64,000 nt of DNA from Prunus persica (lineage: Eukaryota; Streptophyta; Magnoliopsida; Rosales; Rosaceae), in assembly GCF_000346465.2 (NCBI RefSeq), contig NC_034009.1, positions 5,397,291 to 5,461,290 of the forward strand. The letters are read 5' to 3'. The notes below the pieces were generated by a model. That model was not told the DNA's origin. It worked only from the letters and a program-made list of their open reading frames with translations, and ran no database searches. Both the position numbers and the translations under genes were made by a program. The first letter of the stretch is position 1. Each line of letters begins with the position of its first letter. Positions 44,991 through 58,067 of this stretch are shown in pieces.

Positions 44991-47900
44991 TGGAGCCCCT
45001 TTTGCTTAACCCCTTCAACCTCAGAATCTTCATAAAAGTGCATATTGTACAGCACTCGTGCCAACGTATTGCTAATAGGGTGCAGAAGTGTAACCAGCTT
45101 CGAAGTTATGGTAAAACCAACGTACGAGTCATACACAGTTGCAGTATGTCTGACGAAATCAATTTCAATTGCCACCCAGTGGGACCCTTGAAGATTATAA
45201 GGAAAATAGACCTTCTGGACTTTTGTCCAAGCTTGGCCATACCCGTGTTGCCACGTACCGCGCACATAGTGATGTATATTGTTCAGCTAGCTGGGCAGAA
45301 GGTCAATGGTGTTTGAAGCAGCTGCCTTCTTCTATCCACGTTTCTTGGCAGTCGCTTTGAACGGCTCTAGAAATTGCTGCACACATTGAAATGAAGGCAT
45401 ATTACAGAATGACAACCGAAAGCAAATGAAGCAGTGAATGTAACATGGTAACATGTTTACTTGCAAGCAATAATCTGCCGTTGTCCAGTGAGTTCCAAAT
45501 ATCAACGGATGAGAGAGTTGCCTTTTTCGGATGAGAAAGGTTGCCATGTCCAGGTGCTGAAAGTTGACGTATATAATATCAGCACAATTTCATACAACTG
45601 TACACTTAAAAAAAGGTGAGAAAACAATTGAATGATCGTAATAAAGTAGATATTTGTGTATTCTTACCCTTGAGCTGATCCATTCCGTTTCATCGATCAG
45701 TTTGTAGAAAAAATTAGCGCCCACTGAAAATGATTCCTGCTGCACCTCCTCACTACAAAAGGCAAACTTGCAACGGTTACTTATGTACTCCGCTCATAAT
45801 TCTGAGTTTGTTGATGACAAATATGCACATGTATATTAAAGCAAACTCTACATTTTCTCATTACTATATGACTACATACTAGAATAGGATGAAGATTGGA
45901 TTTTGAAGGTAAGAAATCCTAACCAGATATCATTTTCCCAGGCAGTGCAAAACTCTATTACTACCTTCACATCTTCAATGGGTAGGGGTTTTGATGGATC
46001 AAAACATGGCGGGGTTGCAGTCGCATCCGACACACTCATCGTCCTCTTCTTCCTCAAAGGATCAGTAAATGAACTCAACAATGTCTGGGGCGGGCGCTTC
46101 TGTCTGCACCCTTTACCTTCCACTTGTTTTTTTTGAACACTCAAACTACCTTCTTCATCACCAGCCATACTAACTTTGGGCATACTTGGAGGATTCATCG
46201 GACCTCCCGATGGCATACTCTTAGTTATTTTCCAATCTTCTAACAAAAACAACAGTCTTTGGCAGATTTCGTCACACCCGGCCACATCTTCCGGGGTAGG
46301 CAGCTTCTCGGATTGTGCCTGCTCAGCTACTTCATGCACTTGTAAGTGAGGAAGTGAAGCAGCCATTTCTGCCTCTTCGACTACCATGGCTGTGGAGGGT
46401 TCGGCTCCATCATCGGGGACTTGTGTTTCCATTGCTACCAATTCTGTAGGCGGACTAACATAGTCATGTAATGGCGACAAGTCATTGTCGCCTCCTTCAT
46501 TCATATGAGGACTACAGAGGTCCTCATGTCCTTCCCCACCTTCATTCAACCCACCATTTCATTTTTTCAGCTGCTCTATCTCCAGCTTAAAATAGTGTTC
46601 CATGGAAGCGAGGGTGTTGCCGAAATCCTACACCCACTTATTATTTTTTGCAAACTCTCTTTCACGTTTCAATGACTCCTTCCGTACCATTTCTTCCAAC
46701 TCACGCACTCTGTTGCGAAGCGCTCGATTAGAACTGGCTACTTTGGCCAAATCATCCTTTGTCCTTTGAAAGTCATGCTTCAAAGTGCATAACTCAGTGG
46801 ACACGAGTTTACCCTGCTTTTAGTTATAATGCAAGTGTTACAATATTTCCAGATTATATCCCAAATACAGCAGTTATAATGCAAGTGCGTAACTCAGTGG
46901 AAAAAAGGTAATGCTTGCCTTAGAAGACGACGGAAGGCTAGCAGTTTCGTCAATGTCCTCATCTTTTTCTTCTACAGAGGCAGAAGTGCTGGTTTTTTGT
47001 TCAACGTCATCACCAAACAACTCAACAAGTTCTTCAGTGTCGTCAACACTGTCACCCCTAGTCCAATATGGCTGCTGCTTGTAAATTACAGATGGCCGGA
47101 GAAGTTGCATATCAACCTGCAATTTACACAGACAATATACATATCAGTAAACTTATTATATTATATTTTCATATGCCTAACATTATCATTAGAAAATTAA
47201 CTAACCTCATGGTTCTCGAATACTTGGCTCATTAGCTCATAAAAACACGGCGAAGTATTTCTCATCCAATGTAGTATACGAGGGATGTAACCATTATCTT
47301 TGTGCACCACCAAAGCTAGTGCAGCCAACGCTGGAAATACCTCATAAGCCCAAATCTAGTTTGAAGGAGAAAACATCAGTCACTGTAAACAAATGAAATT
47401 TAACTAAAACATGAATGGAAATTTGCTCACCTGAAGTGCAAAGGAAAAACCTTTGAGGTGGTACTCTTTTGGTCTCCCAGTTTCGGTTGTCTTTGCTTTC
47501 TTTTCAGATTTTTTTGTTTTCGCAGCTTTTTTGGGCACTTTCACTCGCTGCTAATCTACACAAAGTGCCCTCATAAGTGACGCATTTGTCTTGGCATAAC
47601 ACACAGCACCCCATGGATACTTCCCAAACTCTTCAAGGTCTTTCGCCAACTTCAAATATCGCATGTCAATGTGGACATGTTTTTCACTGCCCAACAGCAC
47701 AAACACAGCAAAGTATACAAATCCGAGCTTCAATACATCGTCCGCATCAGCGCAGTCGAGGAAGGCTTTTTCTAATTCCAAAAGGTTGACAGTTTTATCG
47801 TTGCCAAAGTACTTCCTTTTCAATGAGCAGTTCTCATTAGTGGGAATCGAAATGAAGGAAAGGTATCCAAACCTTAGCCCTGTGACAACGAAAAATTGCT

Positions 47901-48192
47901 GCGCTGTGAATTGGATCACCTTATTGCCAACGATGAATTTGATCTCGTTCACTTGGGAAACTGTCTTCGGATCAGCTTTCCTTAGCAACAAGCCGTGGAC
48001 AATTGGCGAAGTCCACTTCATGTCCTCAATCTGTAGGAGATGACCAAAACAACTCTCTTCAAACCTTCGTAGCTGTTGCTCACTGAATTTCTCCTTTATC
48101 GTACTGATTGCAGTCTTTGTATGGGACAGGGACAATGCTTTTCCATGGAACTTTTCTTCCTCTGCAATCATCAACTTAATTGGAGAAACCAT
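44991..48192 (-). pseudogene. Ulp1-like protease / DUF1985 transposon gene, copy B
   Basis: Same gene as copy A. The DUF1985 part is open from the ATG at 48192 to 47551 (about 213 aa, FEESCFGHLLQIEDMKW, FVVTGLRFGYLSF); the linker 46549-45872 is one intact ORF where copy A is broken. The peptidase keeps His (QGSHWVAI) and Asp (TVYDS), but the deletion joint at 44990 removes the exon with Gln and the catalytic Cys. Copy B therefore has the better N-terminus and no active site. The two copies cannot complement as single proteins. Confidence 0.75.
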
Positions 48193-50145
48193 ATTTCCCT
48201 GCACGCCAATATTATAAAAATAATTTCAGTCCATTGCAATCTAGACAATAACAAGCAATAAACAATCAGCACTTATCAACAGCCTATTATAGGATATTAA
48301 GTGAAAAATAAACAAAAAATACAGAGCATAAACAAAACCCCAGCTATTTACAACTGACCTACTAATTCAACGGCTCAAAGCCAGTTAGAAAATTGTCATA
48401 TCCAAATAAATAGTGCTGGTTATAACTGTTTTATCAGTTACAACTGTTCAGTAAGCCAGTTGAGGTTAGCTGTAACTATAATAAGATGGTGCAATGTAAT
48501 TGAACAAATCAGAATATCTAACTTCTTAGCACCTCTTATCTCTATAACCACTCTGTCAAAGTTGTGCTCACAATGGGGTCTTCTTGGACACAAATACTAA
48601 TAACTAGCTGCTAGCAATACCAATATCCTATGATCAAAGAGTCGTTGTTCAAAATGTATGCATGTTTTTCTATTATAAATCAATTGTTCAAAATATTGCA
48701 TTCAAATTCATAATTAAGCTCACATATTTTTAAAACAAAACAAACTCAGCACTTATCAAGAGCCTATTATTATATCATTGTATTCAAAGAGCCTATTACC
48801 CCACTATTGTATTCAAACGAGCATTTTTTATATCTAAAAACACATTTTGCTCTGCAAAATTGTGGCATTTTAAGTTTTTTTTGCCACTTTTCAGCACAGC
48901 TCATGCACTCTCATCAAACCAGCCTGACCAAACAAATACATTATAGAACCATATCATCAGAAGAGAAAATAAGCTTGATACAATGGTGTACCACCAGAAA
49001 AACCGCAGGAATGAAATACCCATTTATTTACTTTAACACTAACCAAAATCATAGATATGAAACCAATCTCAAAACCATATCAAATGACCCAAAACAAAAA
49101 CACATCACCCAATCCTTAGCTAAAATCACAATCACAATAAAGAACAATAAATTAGGGTAATCTGAAGTCCATACCAGATATCTCATCAATTCTAAAATTA
49201 TAAATGAATAAATAAATAAACTTTAGCGAATGATTCAGAACGAAAAATTAGAGCAAAAATTATGTATAAGACTTCAAATAAATTTTAATAAGAGAACTTA
49301 ATCAACTGACCATATGATCGAATTCTGAAAAGAGCTTGAGAGAATGATTTGTCTTCTGAAGAAACAAGCTAATGAATGATGGAGAGTGATGGCAATGGTG
49401 ACTGAGGCGTTCTCGGTCTCAAATGTGGACTGTGGACCATTGACAATCTGCAAAATTTGATTATAAGCATGTAGATTCCAGAAGTCGTTTTTGACAATTA
49501 CCCATCCATAAACAACGTCTCTTCCTTTGCTTTGATTTGAACAAGTAAAATCATAATATTGTGGATTTAATTATTGTAGAAATCACAGAGCCCATAGCTT
49601 AAAATCTCATCAAACAATATAGATAGTTGGGACTTACCCAGACAAAGGTGAACGAAGCCCAAACGTTCTGTTTTGATTTCTGTGAACAGTGCCTGCGAGC
49701 GAGTGAGAGTGGGTGTGAGTTATTACCTAGTTCATAGAAACCTGTAAACCCAAACCCAATTTTGGAGCAACCCCTAAACACTAAAACCCTAAACCAATTT
49801 CTTACAAATCCATACACCATAAACCAAATTCACAAAAACCCCAAATTTCAAAGAAAACGTATATGAACAGTACCTTGTGGATGTCAACGGTGGAGTTACG
49901 CTTGGATGAACAGCCACCGATGAGGGAGAAAGACGATTGCGTCGTGGAGAGAGAGGTACACGAGGGAGAGAGACAGGCCGAAGAGATAGAGCCAAGAGAG
50001 TTGAGAGAGAAGCCAATTTCTGAAAAATTGATATGGGTGCAATCAGTCCACAATAAAGATGTATTTATAGGTGTTAGTTGTAAAAAAATTAGGAAGGGGT
50101 GGTATTTTTAGTTAAAATTATGAAATGGGTGGCATTTTAAGCTAT
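48193..50145 (-). other. Leader and putative terminal region of the Ulp1 transposon gene, copy B
   Basis: Equivalent of 36178-38152 with small indels. The minus-strand terminus GGAAATAGCTTAAAATGCC lies at about 50145-50127. No gene. Confidence 0.45.
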
Positions 50146-51170
50146 TTCCTAGTTTTTTTTTTTCCTGTCAAAGCTGCCTTAGTTGTTCTTTTATTACATT
50201 TGTCTTAGTCTTTTTTTTTTTTTTTTGGCACAGTTTTATGACAAACTGAGGTCTCGCAAACTAAGACAGAACTGTTTAGCAAATTCTTCCTCTATTACAA
50301 TTATTGTTATAGCAACAACAAGATTGAGAAGTTGAAGATAATTGTACATGTCACTATCACTGGTGGTTTGTTGGTTGGGGATGGTAGAGCAAAAGGAGCC
50401 TGTAAATACAATTTTGTGTACTAAAACAGAACTGCATTTTCAGCTAGTTGACACACTAACAACTTGGGGCTTAGAGACTGAATCTTTTGGCAGTCATTAC
50501 AAGAGAATCTGTGGGTATTCTTTTCTTTTCTTACTGTTATAGGGTACTCAAGTCAGCCTCATTACAGAGAGAAACTGCTCCAACTTACAAATGTGGAGGA
50601 GAGGCCGTGGGATGTGTACTCAAATGGGAATAACCAAAACACCTACTGATGCAAAATAAGCCACTTCTAGCAGGCAATGACTCGGGTTTATCCTCAGATT
50701 TACTGTGAGGAAAGTGCCTATGAAAGGCATTCAATGCTCCTACCAACCCATCTACGTCATCTATGGCCTTGACAATTTCAACAGCACGCTCTTTAACCTT
50801 TCTACCGAAAATAGTTATGTCTTTGTTAATGTAATATATTCATATATAACCCCTAGAGTTATGACTAGTATTTGCATGTTAAAATTGATCGAGAAATAAT
50901 GGCAACTTCAATCAAATGAGTGCGTATGCATGTGTGATAATTTTACACTCAATATGTAAGGGATAGAGCAAACAGCCAATAACTTACCGGTAAGTTATTG
51001 CGTGAAAAGCCAACATTTAATCGTCAGGAAAATGATTGAGCGAAAAGCCTATAACTTACCGGTAAGTTATAGCGCGAAAAGTCAATACTTAATCGTCATG
51101 TAAATGATGGTGAAAAGACTATAACTTACCAGTAAGTTATCGAGTGAAAAGCCAATACTTTACCAAACAT
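50146..51170. repeat. Sub-repeat C3 with UGT80 exon and palindrome array
   Basis: Copy B equivalent of C1. The UGT80-like exon is at 50803-50681. The array runs about 50970-51165 and includes the perfect palindrome ATAACTTACCGGTAAGTTAT. Confidence 0.8.
50681..50803 (-). pseudogene. Captured sterol 3-beta-glucosyltransferase C-terminal exon (copy 3)
   Basis: Same frame as copy 1, starting RKVKERAVEI on the minus strand, open throughout. Confidence 0.55.
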
Positions 51171-51179
51171 CAAAATTAA

Positions 51180-52230
51180 GATATTCTGGTGCGCGTCCAC
51201 TAACGAGCACACAGTATCGAAGAAACTCTGGCATATGCATCCCAACTAGGATTTCAAACTTAAAATAATAATAAAAAGATCAAGCTTGAAAAAACTAAGC
51301 TATAACAATACAAATAAAATGACAAGACTCGACCTGAATTTCTCGGAATCCATGACGGATCCCGTGGTATTTTCGACATCCAACCGATATCGGGCCCACT
51401 TACTGATTTCAAATGTCCTCTTCCCCTAAAACAAAGGAAAAGAGGGCCGAGACTTCTACTGAAATTTCGGCAGAGTCTCCCTTGAAAAACGGACTTAACC
51501 AAATATTTCAACCTGCCAAAAACACAATTTAAAATTTCCACACTTCAGCATGCACAGTCTACCCTCCAGGCATAGTCATAAGTAGTTGTAAGGGCTCAAT
51601 CCACAATCATTCATCAATCTAAAAAGGTTTCAGCCCTGACACAATCACAAACACATTATAACCACATCCCTTTAGGCTATCGACAAATTCAAAACCGAAC
51701 TTAACAAATCTAATAAATAGGATTCGATCCCAATGACCATATTAAAGTCCAAAAATATATTTTATATTGTGGTTGCACCTGGGTGAGACCCGGGTTCTTT
51801 AAATTGGGTGGGTCAAGTAGAGGAGGAGAGGAAAAGTTTGCAAGTTGTTTTGTCGAAAACGGTGGCCGGACGACGCCGGGTTCAGCGTCGGAAAATGTTG
51901 TTGTGCGACGGAGAGAGAGAGAGAGAGAGAGAGAGACGCGGTCGGAAAATGTTGTTGTGCGATGGGGAGAGAGAGAGAGAGAGAGAGAAAAAAAATCTGA
52001 CCTGGGTTTTAAAATTCTGAGATTGAAATATTTACGATTGTGCCACTGCGCGTCCGTTGACCATAACTTCTTCGTTAAAACTCCGATTTGGGCCCACTAC
52101 ATGTCTATGAACTCGTATCGATGAGCTCTAAGCAATGAAATACTGACGGTGGTTGAAGATGTGATGTCCCTTTCTTCCAACCTTCGAATGCCTTTAGTTG
52201 TTTTAGTCAAATGCCCTTAGTCTTTGGTTT
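51180..52230. mobile_element. LTR-like segment between C3 and C4
   Basis: Equivalent of 39206-40260, with two GA tracts (51912-51933 and 51966-51987) where copy A has one. The second GA tract and the preceding GTCGGAAAATGTTGTTGTGC motif are a local tandem duplication absent from copy A. Confidence 0.35.
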
Positions 52231-53323
52231 TTTTTTTTTTTCTCGTCAAAGCTGCCTTAGTTGTTCTTTTATTATATTTGTCTTAGTCTTTTTTTTTTTT
52301 TTGGCACAGCTTTCTGACAAACTGTGGTCCAGCAAACTAGGACAAAACTGTTTAGCAAATTCTTCGTCTATTACAATTATTGTTATAGCAACAACAAGAT
52401 TGAGAACTTGAAGATAATTGTACATGTCACTATCACTGGTGGTTTGTTGGTTGGGGATGGTAGAGCAAAAGGAGCCTGTAAATGCAATTTTGTGTACTAA
52501 AACAAAACTGCATTTTCAGCTAGTTGACACACTAACAACTTGGGGCTTAGAGACTGAATCTTTTTCCAGTCATTACAAGAGAATCTGTGGGTATTCTTTT
52601 CTTTTCTTACTGTTATAGGGTACTCAAGTCAGCCTCATTACAGAGAGAAACTGCTTCAACTTACAAATGTGGAGGAGAGGCCGTGGGATGTGTACTCAAA
52701 TGGGAATAGCCAAAACACCTACTGATGCAAAATAAGCCACTTCTAGCAGGCAATGACTCGGGTTTATCCTCAGATTTACTGTGAGGAAAGTGCCTATGAA
52801 AGGCATTCAATGCTCCTATCAACCCATCTTCGTCATCTATCGCCTTGGCAATTTCAACAACACGCTCTTTAACCTTTCTACCGAAAATAGTTATGTCATT
52901 GTTAATATAATATATTCATATCCATACTGGGGATTGAAATAACAAAAAATAACCCCTAGAGTTATGACTTTGCATGTTAAAATTGATCGAAAAACAATGG
53001 CAACTTCAATCAAATCAGTGCGTATGCATATGTGATAATTTTGCACTCAATATGTAAGTGATAGAGCAAAACGCCAATAACTTACCCGTAAGTTATAGCG
53101 TGAAAAGCCAATATTTTTAACCGTCATGTAAGTGATGAAGTGAAAAGCGTATAACTTACCGGTAAGTTATGGCGTGAAAAGCAAATATTTAATTGTCATG
53201 TAAATGATTGAGCGAAAAGCCTCTAACTTACCGGTAATTTATTGCGCGAAAAGCCAATATATAATTGTCATGTAAACGATGGAGTGAAAAGACTATAACT
53301 TACCAGTAAGAATTCCCTCGCAA
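52230..53323. repeat. Sub-repeat C4 with UGT80 exon and palindrome array
   Basis: Copy B equivalent of C2. The UGT80-like exon is at 52879-52757. The palindrome array (about 53060-53310) abuts the transposase knuckle relic. Confidence 0.8.
52757..52879 (-). pseudogene. Captured sterol 3-beta-glucosyltransferase C-terminal exon (copy 4)
   Basis: Same frame as copy 1 with a few substitutions, open throughout. Confidence 0.55.
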
Positions 53324-53392
53324 GGAGAGGGCACCATTTGGAGAAAGTGCTCAAGGTGCGGTTCCGCAGGCCACAATAAAAGTACCTGTAAA
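53324..53392 (+). pseudogene. MURA-type transposase zinc-knuckle relic, copy B
   Basis: Identical knuckle (CSRCGSAGHNKSTC) at 53348-53389, equivalent to copy A. Confidence 0.7.
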
Positions 53393-53703
53393 AACAATAT
53401 TCCATTGCGCAATGTATCTTAGACAATATGATTTGTGTTGCTTTGGTAGGTCATGTAAACTTTACTTTTATTTGTGGTGGGTTTCGTGTTATCTTGAATG
53501 GGAATTCTTTTAAATTTGCATAATTTGGGTTACATTGCTATAGCATGCTGTATTGCTTCTAGATTGCTATTATATTGTACTTTTATTGTACTGGTATTGC
53601 TTCCAGATTGCTATTATAATTTGAGTGTGAATTTAAAGGGCCTGGAATGTAATTCCAAATGGATCCAAAACATTAAAGTTCTTAGAATTCCTTTATTACA
53701 CAG

Positions 53704-54584
53704 TTACCGTGATACTCCGACTATACCTTCTTTTCTAATGACAAATTCGGCCGATGCATAGGCTAGATGTGGGGCAAATACAAGGTGAAATGTCCTATGT
53801 GTTTGACTACATATAGTTGTTGAAGGAGCATTACGAATGTTAACCCAATAGATTGCTCATGTCTTGCCAAGAACACTCTTGAATTTATGCAATGTGCCCA
53901 AGCCAATCCCAAAGCTGGACTCACCCATCGGCCTGATGTGTCTAGGGACTCCAAGTTTCCCAACCTCACCCCATTCACTCCATCATGTGGCCCAATAAAA
54001 TCCACCACTTGGTTGGTGATAACCACCGCCAACCCAAACTTATTTGCTAAACCCTTCAATGTCCCAGATATGTTGAAGAACATTTCAGACCGCCGTTTTA
54101 AATCTGTCGGTGTTGTTTGATACTGCGATCGGAACAATGCAGCAATGGAATCAATGACAATGAGTTTCGCAGGTAGGCGGGTGTGATCAATGGCAATAAA
54201 TGCTTCTATGTCTCCAAGGACATGGATGAGTTGTTGAGCATCATGAACACCACGAACATATATGTCTTCCAATGGCTCCAACCTTATTAAGTTGGGGTAT
54301 GATGCATGATAAAGGTTGCCTAGTTGTTGCAATCGACGAAATGAGAAGCTGAATTTTGTGAATATGTAGACGGAGGAGCCCCCTAGTCCGCCATGTGAAG
54401 GTGGGAGCTGAGCTTGTATTGTAAGTTAGAGACAAAGTTGCATCTTCCCGTAACCACTCTCCCCTACCAATTCTGTTATGGAGTTGCAGGGTATCCCACC
54501 CCCCAAGCAGTCATCTAGTATTGGGCATCCGATGGATAATTTAGGGGTTGAAAGAGGAAGAAGCATGAGGTTTTGGGATGTCAT
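53704..54584 (-). pseudogene. XRCC3: Captured XRCC3 (RAD51 paralogue), copy B
   Basis: Second copy, from MTSQNLMLLPLS (ATG 54584) to the stop at 53704. The N-terminal frame continues cleanly through GCPILDDCLGGGIPCNSITE. Walker A is damaged (GESGYGKM in place of GKT), and a CAA-to-TAA change about 15 bases later stops it (near 54434). Downstream the frame is open from RLQQLGNLYH through LIVIDSIAALF and VITNQVVDFIGPHDG to ARHEQSIG, then shifts. The lesions differ from those of copy A, so both copies decayed after the duplication. Confidence 0.85.
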
Positions 54585-54670
54585 GTTTCTGTAATTTAGG
54601 GGGGATGTGATGGTGCTACAAGGCATGCATTATACATATAGAGTTCATTTTGAAGGTCTTTAATGGTGGC

Positions 54671-55246
54671 CATATGTCTTTTAAGGGATGTATGATTCAT
54701 CCTTTTTCCAGGTTGTAATTACTTTTTTGTTTATTTATTTGTATTTTTTTGGACCAAATAATTTAAAAAACATTCTGATGCAGTATGTACTATAATAGGA
54801 TCATACTGTAACTCTATCACTACTCTATTGTACTCCTATTGACATAATATTGCCATTATACGCATGTTTATTGTATAGTTATTGCTGCTATATCGCCACT
54901 GAACTGGACACCGATAAACTGTATACACACAAATACAAAAAGAGGCAGCATCATTCCATAAAATCATACTTCCAAACTTACATAACACAACAACAGGCCA
55001 CCCCATCGTTACATAATACAAAAAGAGGCCACCTCATAGTTCCATTTCTCTGCTGTTTACAAATTCGAAGTTGCATACTCTTCAAGTGCGGCGACCGCGA
55101 CCCATGAAATTCATGACCCCGCCCACAGTGATGTTGGCCCAGTTTCCTGCCAGATCCACTATTTTTGCAAAGTTACGAAGTTGTTCGAATCCGCTTTCCA
55201 CTTCTTGTTGCTTCAACTTGGCCATTTCTTATGATTCCTTGAATAC
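54671..55246 (-). mobile_element. Insertion in copy B (left of the hAT element)
   Basis: Copy A is uninterrupted at this point (TAATGGTGGCAGGGG, about 42654-42668). Here TGGTGGC is followed by new sequence that holds an ATATTGC-like array and a short minus-strand frame, MAKLKQQEVESGFEQLRNFA followed by ANITVGGVMNFMGRG and a stop. The insertion continues past the hAT element to 58067, where TGGCAGGGG resumes. TGGC at both joints could be a short target duplication. The frame resembles the C-terminus of a transposon accessory protein; not recognised. Confidence 0.5.
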
Positions 55247-57662
55247 TAGGCCTGGGCACGGTTCGGGTCGGGTCAAATTTTGGCCGACCCGCGAGCCAAA
55301 CCGAAGGAGAGTTCGGTTCTCGGGTCGGGTCGGGTCTAGGATGAAACCCGAAAATGGGCCGAACCGGAAATGGGCTCGGTTCTCGGGTCGGTTCTGATTT
55401 ATTCTCGGTTTGGGCTTAGGCCCATTTTTTCAATTTTCCAAAAGCCCAAATCTTATTTATTTTCGGCCAAAAACAGCCCAAATCATATTTTTTTAGTAAA
55501 ACAAAGCCCAAATCCGATTTCCTTTCAGCCAAAACCCTTTTTTTTGTTGTCAAATTGCCAAAACCTATTAAATTCTTATGAACAAGCCCAAAACACTTTT
55601 TACTTCTCTTTCAAAACCTGAAATTATGTAAATTCAAGCTATAAAAATCCATCATTCCAATCTAAGTTTCTAAACTAAATAAATCTCACATACACACATT
55701 CAATTCAACCAACCAACCAAGGAAAGGAAATATAATCTCTTACAAACCATTACAAAAAATAATACACAAACCAAATTAAACTTATGACATTAAAGATTAC
55801 AACCCATCACAAAAATACACATAGAGATAATATCCTTGCAAAAAATCTGCTGCATCCATTCTTCCAAAAGCCTTCACAAAGCAACCTACACAACACTTAA
55901 AAGAATTAACACAAAGTTTCACCATCAACAAATCATAATTAAAATAAGATGCAATAAAAATACCTTCCAACATATCTTAATCACACTAAGAAGGGAGAGT
56001 CTTATTCAAATTTGTCATGGATGTTTTACTCCCCATTTCTACAAAGTATAATAAAATAAATCAAACCAATTTGAGTTAGAACACATAAAAATAAGAAAAT
56101 AATCGGATTCAAATATACTTATAGAAATGAAAATATTACCCATTTCAATTGATTCATAGAACTCCATCTTTTGTGAATGAAATCAAACAAAGGGTTAGGT
56201 TACAAACAAGCTTCATTTGTTCCATAAACAAGCTTCACTCAAAATAGCAACAACAAAGATAGATATACATTACAAAAAGTAAATCATATGGGGACACAAA
56301 TGAAAGACTGAAATGAACTTAAGTGCAATAAAATAGGGTCCAACAGAAAAGTATGAATCAAAAGAGAGCAGCATAGAAACGCATAAACGAAATCAAACAA
56401 GAATGTTCCATCCACATATCATATTGGCCACCACAGTTTTATATATAACTGATAAGAAAAATCACAGATAGAGGAGTAGAATCCAATACCAATAAGAAGT
56501 TCGGTGCCACTGGGTTTAGCTTCCCCAAACATCCATGCAAATGACAGTGCCATTGTTGCAATCAGAACCGCGAACACTGCTTCCAGCTTCCTCACACCAT
56601 AATTTTCAAGAAAAAGAAAGATGAAACTGTAGCAAGGAAACAAATGAAATTATTTTCGAGTTATCAATTTTAAAATAGTTGCAAGTTCAAGGAAAAAAAA
56701 ATTTGGTTCAGTTCTAAGACAATGCAGGAAAAGAAAGAAACTACAAGCTTGGACTATCAGAAACTTTATTCTTTTGAACCTTAAAAACTGAAAATTAGTC
56801 AGCGAGAACTAATAAATCTATTCGGCATGGTTGAAATGAGCTTCACTTTCCAGAAATTAAATATTTTTAAATCTTGGATTTTCCAGGCAACCAAGCAGAA
56901 TTCAATCCTTCACTTTGAATAGACTCTCAAATTCCTGATTTCAAACAACACTACATCTTTCTATAAACTGAACTAAGTCAACTGGCTGACTAAGAACTTC
57001 AAATCTTTAACACAACTACAGAAAGCGCCGAAACCAGTGGCCCTTTGAAAATTGTGAAAGAATCAAACATACTCATATCAAAGAAAAGCCACAGAAATTG
57101 CTTGCACATTAAATACCAAAAATCCATACATCGAAAGTAAAGCCATGTGGAGCTGATGATATAAAAATATGTAATTCTAATGCACACATTCAATTTTAAG
57201 CCACAAATAGAGATTGAGACAGAAATATTTATACCTTCAATTTTGCCTATTAATCCAAACCCACAGAGACTAAGCACAACTACTGCAAAATTAAGAACAA
57301 ATTGTGTTAATTACAACAGAATACCAAAATTTCAAAACCCTAATAATCTACTAAATTAGGGAAAATGAAAACAACTAAGAATTCAAACCAAATACATACA
57401 AATTACCTTAGAATGAACCAGAGCCCTCCATAATTTACAAGGATTCGCTCCAAAAACCAATAAAATTGGATGATGTTTGGTTCGGTTTGGAGAAAGAGAA
57501 TGAGTCTCGCGCGACTCTAAGAGACTTAAAGATGTGAAGAGTGAGAGAGAGCCAAGGGATGAGTCGAGAGAGAGACAGAGAGCCAAGGGATGGCGGCCGA
57601 TGAGGTGAGGGTTAGTCTCAGATCGGGAGAGAAATAGTGTAGGGTTTCGTTTCGTGAGTTTC

Positions 57663-57705
<43 letters not shown>

Positions 57706-58046
57706 GGCCGAGTGAGTGAGAGAGAGTCTGAGAGGGTTATTGAAAAAATAATAAACAAATAATTGAGAGAGGTTCTAATATAGTGCAAGCAGACCCACCC
57801 AAAGTTCTTATTTAAGCCAATGAGACAACGCCATGTGTCAAAAGCATATATAATTAAATAATGGTCGGTTCGGTTCAGGTCCAACGGTTCAAAAAATTTT
57901 AGACCCGAAGGCTGAACCGAAGTCAACGGTTCGGTTCAGGTCCAGCGTTGACTTTTTCGGTTTGGTCAAAAAAACCTTATTTTTCGGTTCGGTTTGGTTT
58001 GGTTCGGTCGGTTTGATCGGTTTATCGGTTTTTATGCCCACCCCTA
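55247..58046. mobile_element. Complete non-autonomous hAT element with 8-bp target duplication
   Basis: TTGAATAC flanks it at 55239-55246 and 58047-58054. Ends are TAGGCCTGGGCA (left) and TAGGGGTGGGCA (right end, reverse strand), 10 of 12 identical. Subterminal regions are rich in GGTTCGG/CGGGTCGG words, as in many plant hAT elements. The 2800-bp body has no transposase. It carries an NRAMP exon (56626-56490), spliced-looking pieces at 57289-57240 and around 57417, and a (GA)n tract (57665-57702). Copy A lacks it, so it inserted after the duplication. Confidence 0.88.
56490..56626 (-). pseudogene. Captured NRAMP metal transporter exon
   Basis: A 137-bp exon with kept splice signals (acceptor TTGCTACAG, donor G/GTATTG) encodes FIFLFLENYGVRKLEAVFAV, then SFAWMFGEAKPSGTELLIG. 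This is a conserved segment of plant NRAMP transporters of the NRAMP2/3/4 class. Flanking intron sequence was captured too, so the source was genomic DNA and not mRNA. The frame is open, and no other NRAMP exon was recognised in the element. Confidence 0.8.
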
Positions 58047-58067
58047 TTGAATACCATAATTGCACTG

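Larger units (their letters stand above)
44991..54670. repeat. Composite Mutator-like unit, copy B (left part)
   Basis: Direct-orientation duplicate of 32978 to about 42655; it resumes at 58068-58320 after a 3.4-kb insertion. Relative to the full unit it lacks the segment equivalent to 30249-32977, removed between the coiled-coil ORF and the Ulp1 gene. Confidence 0.9.
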
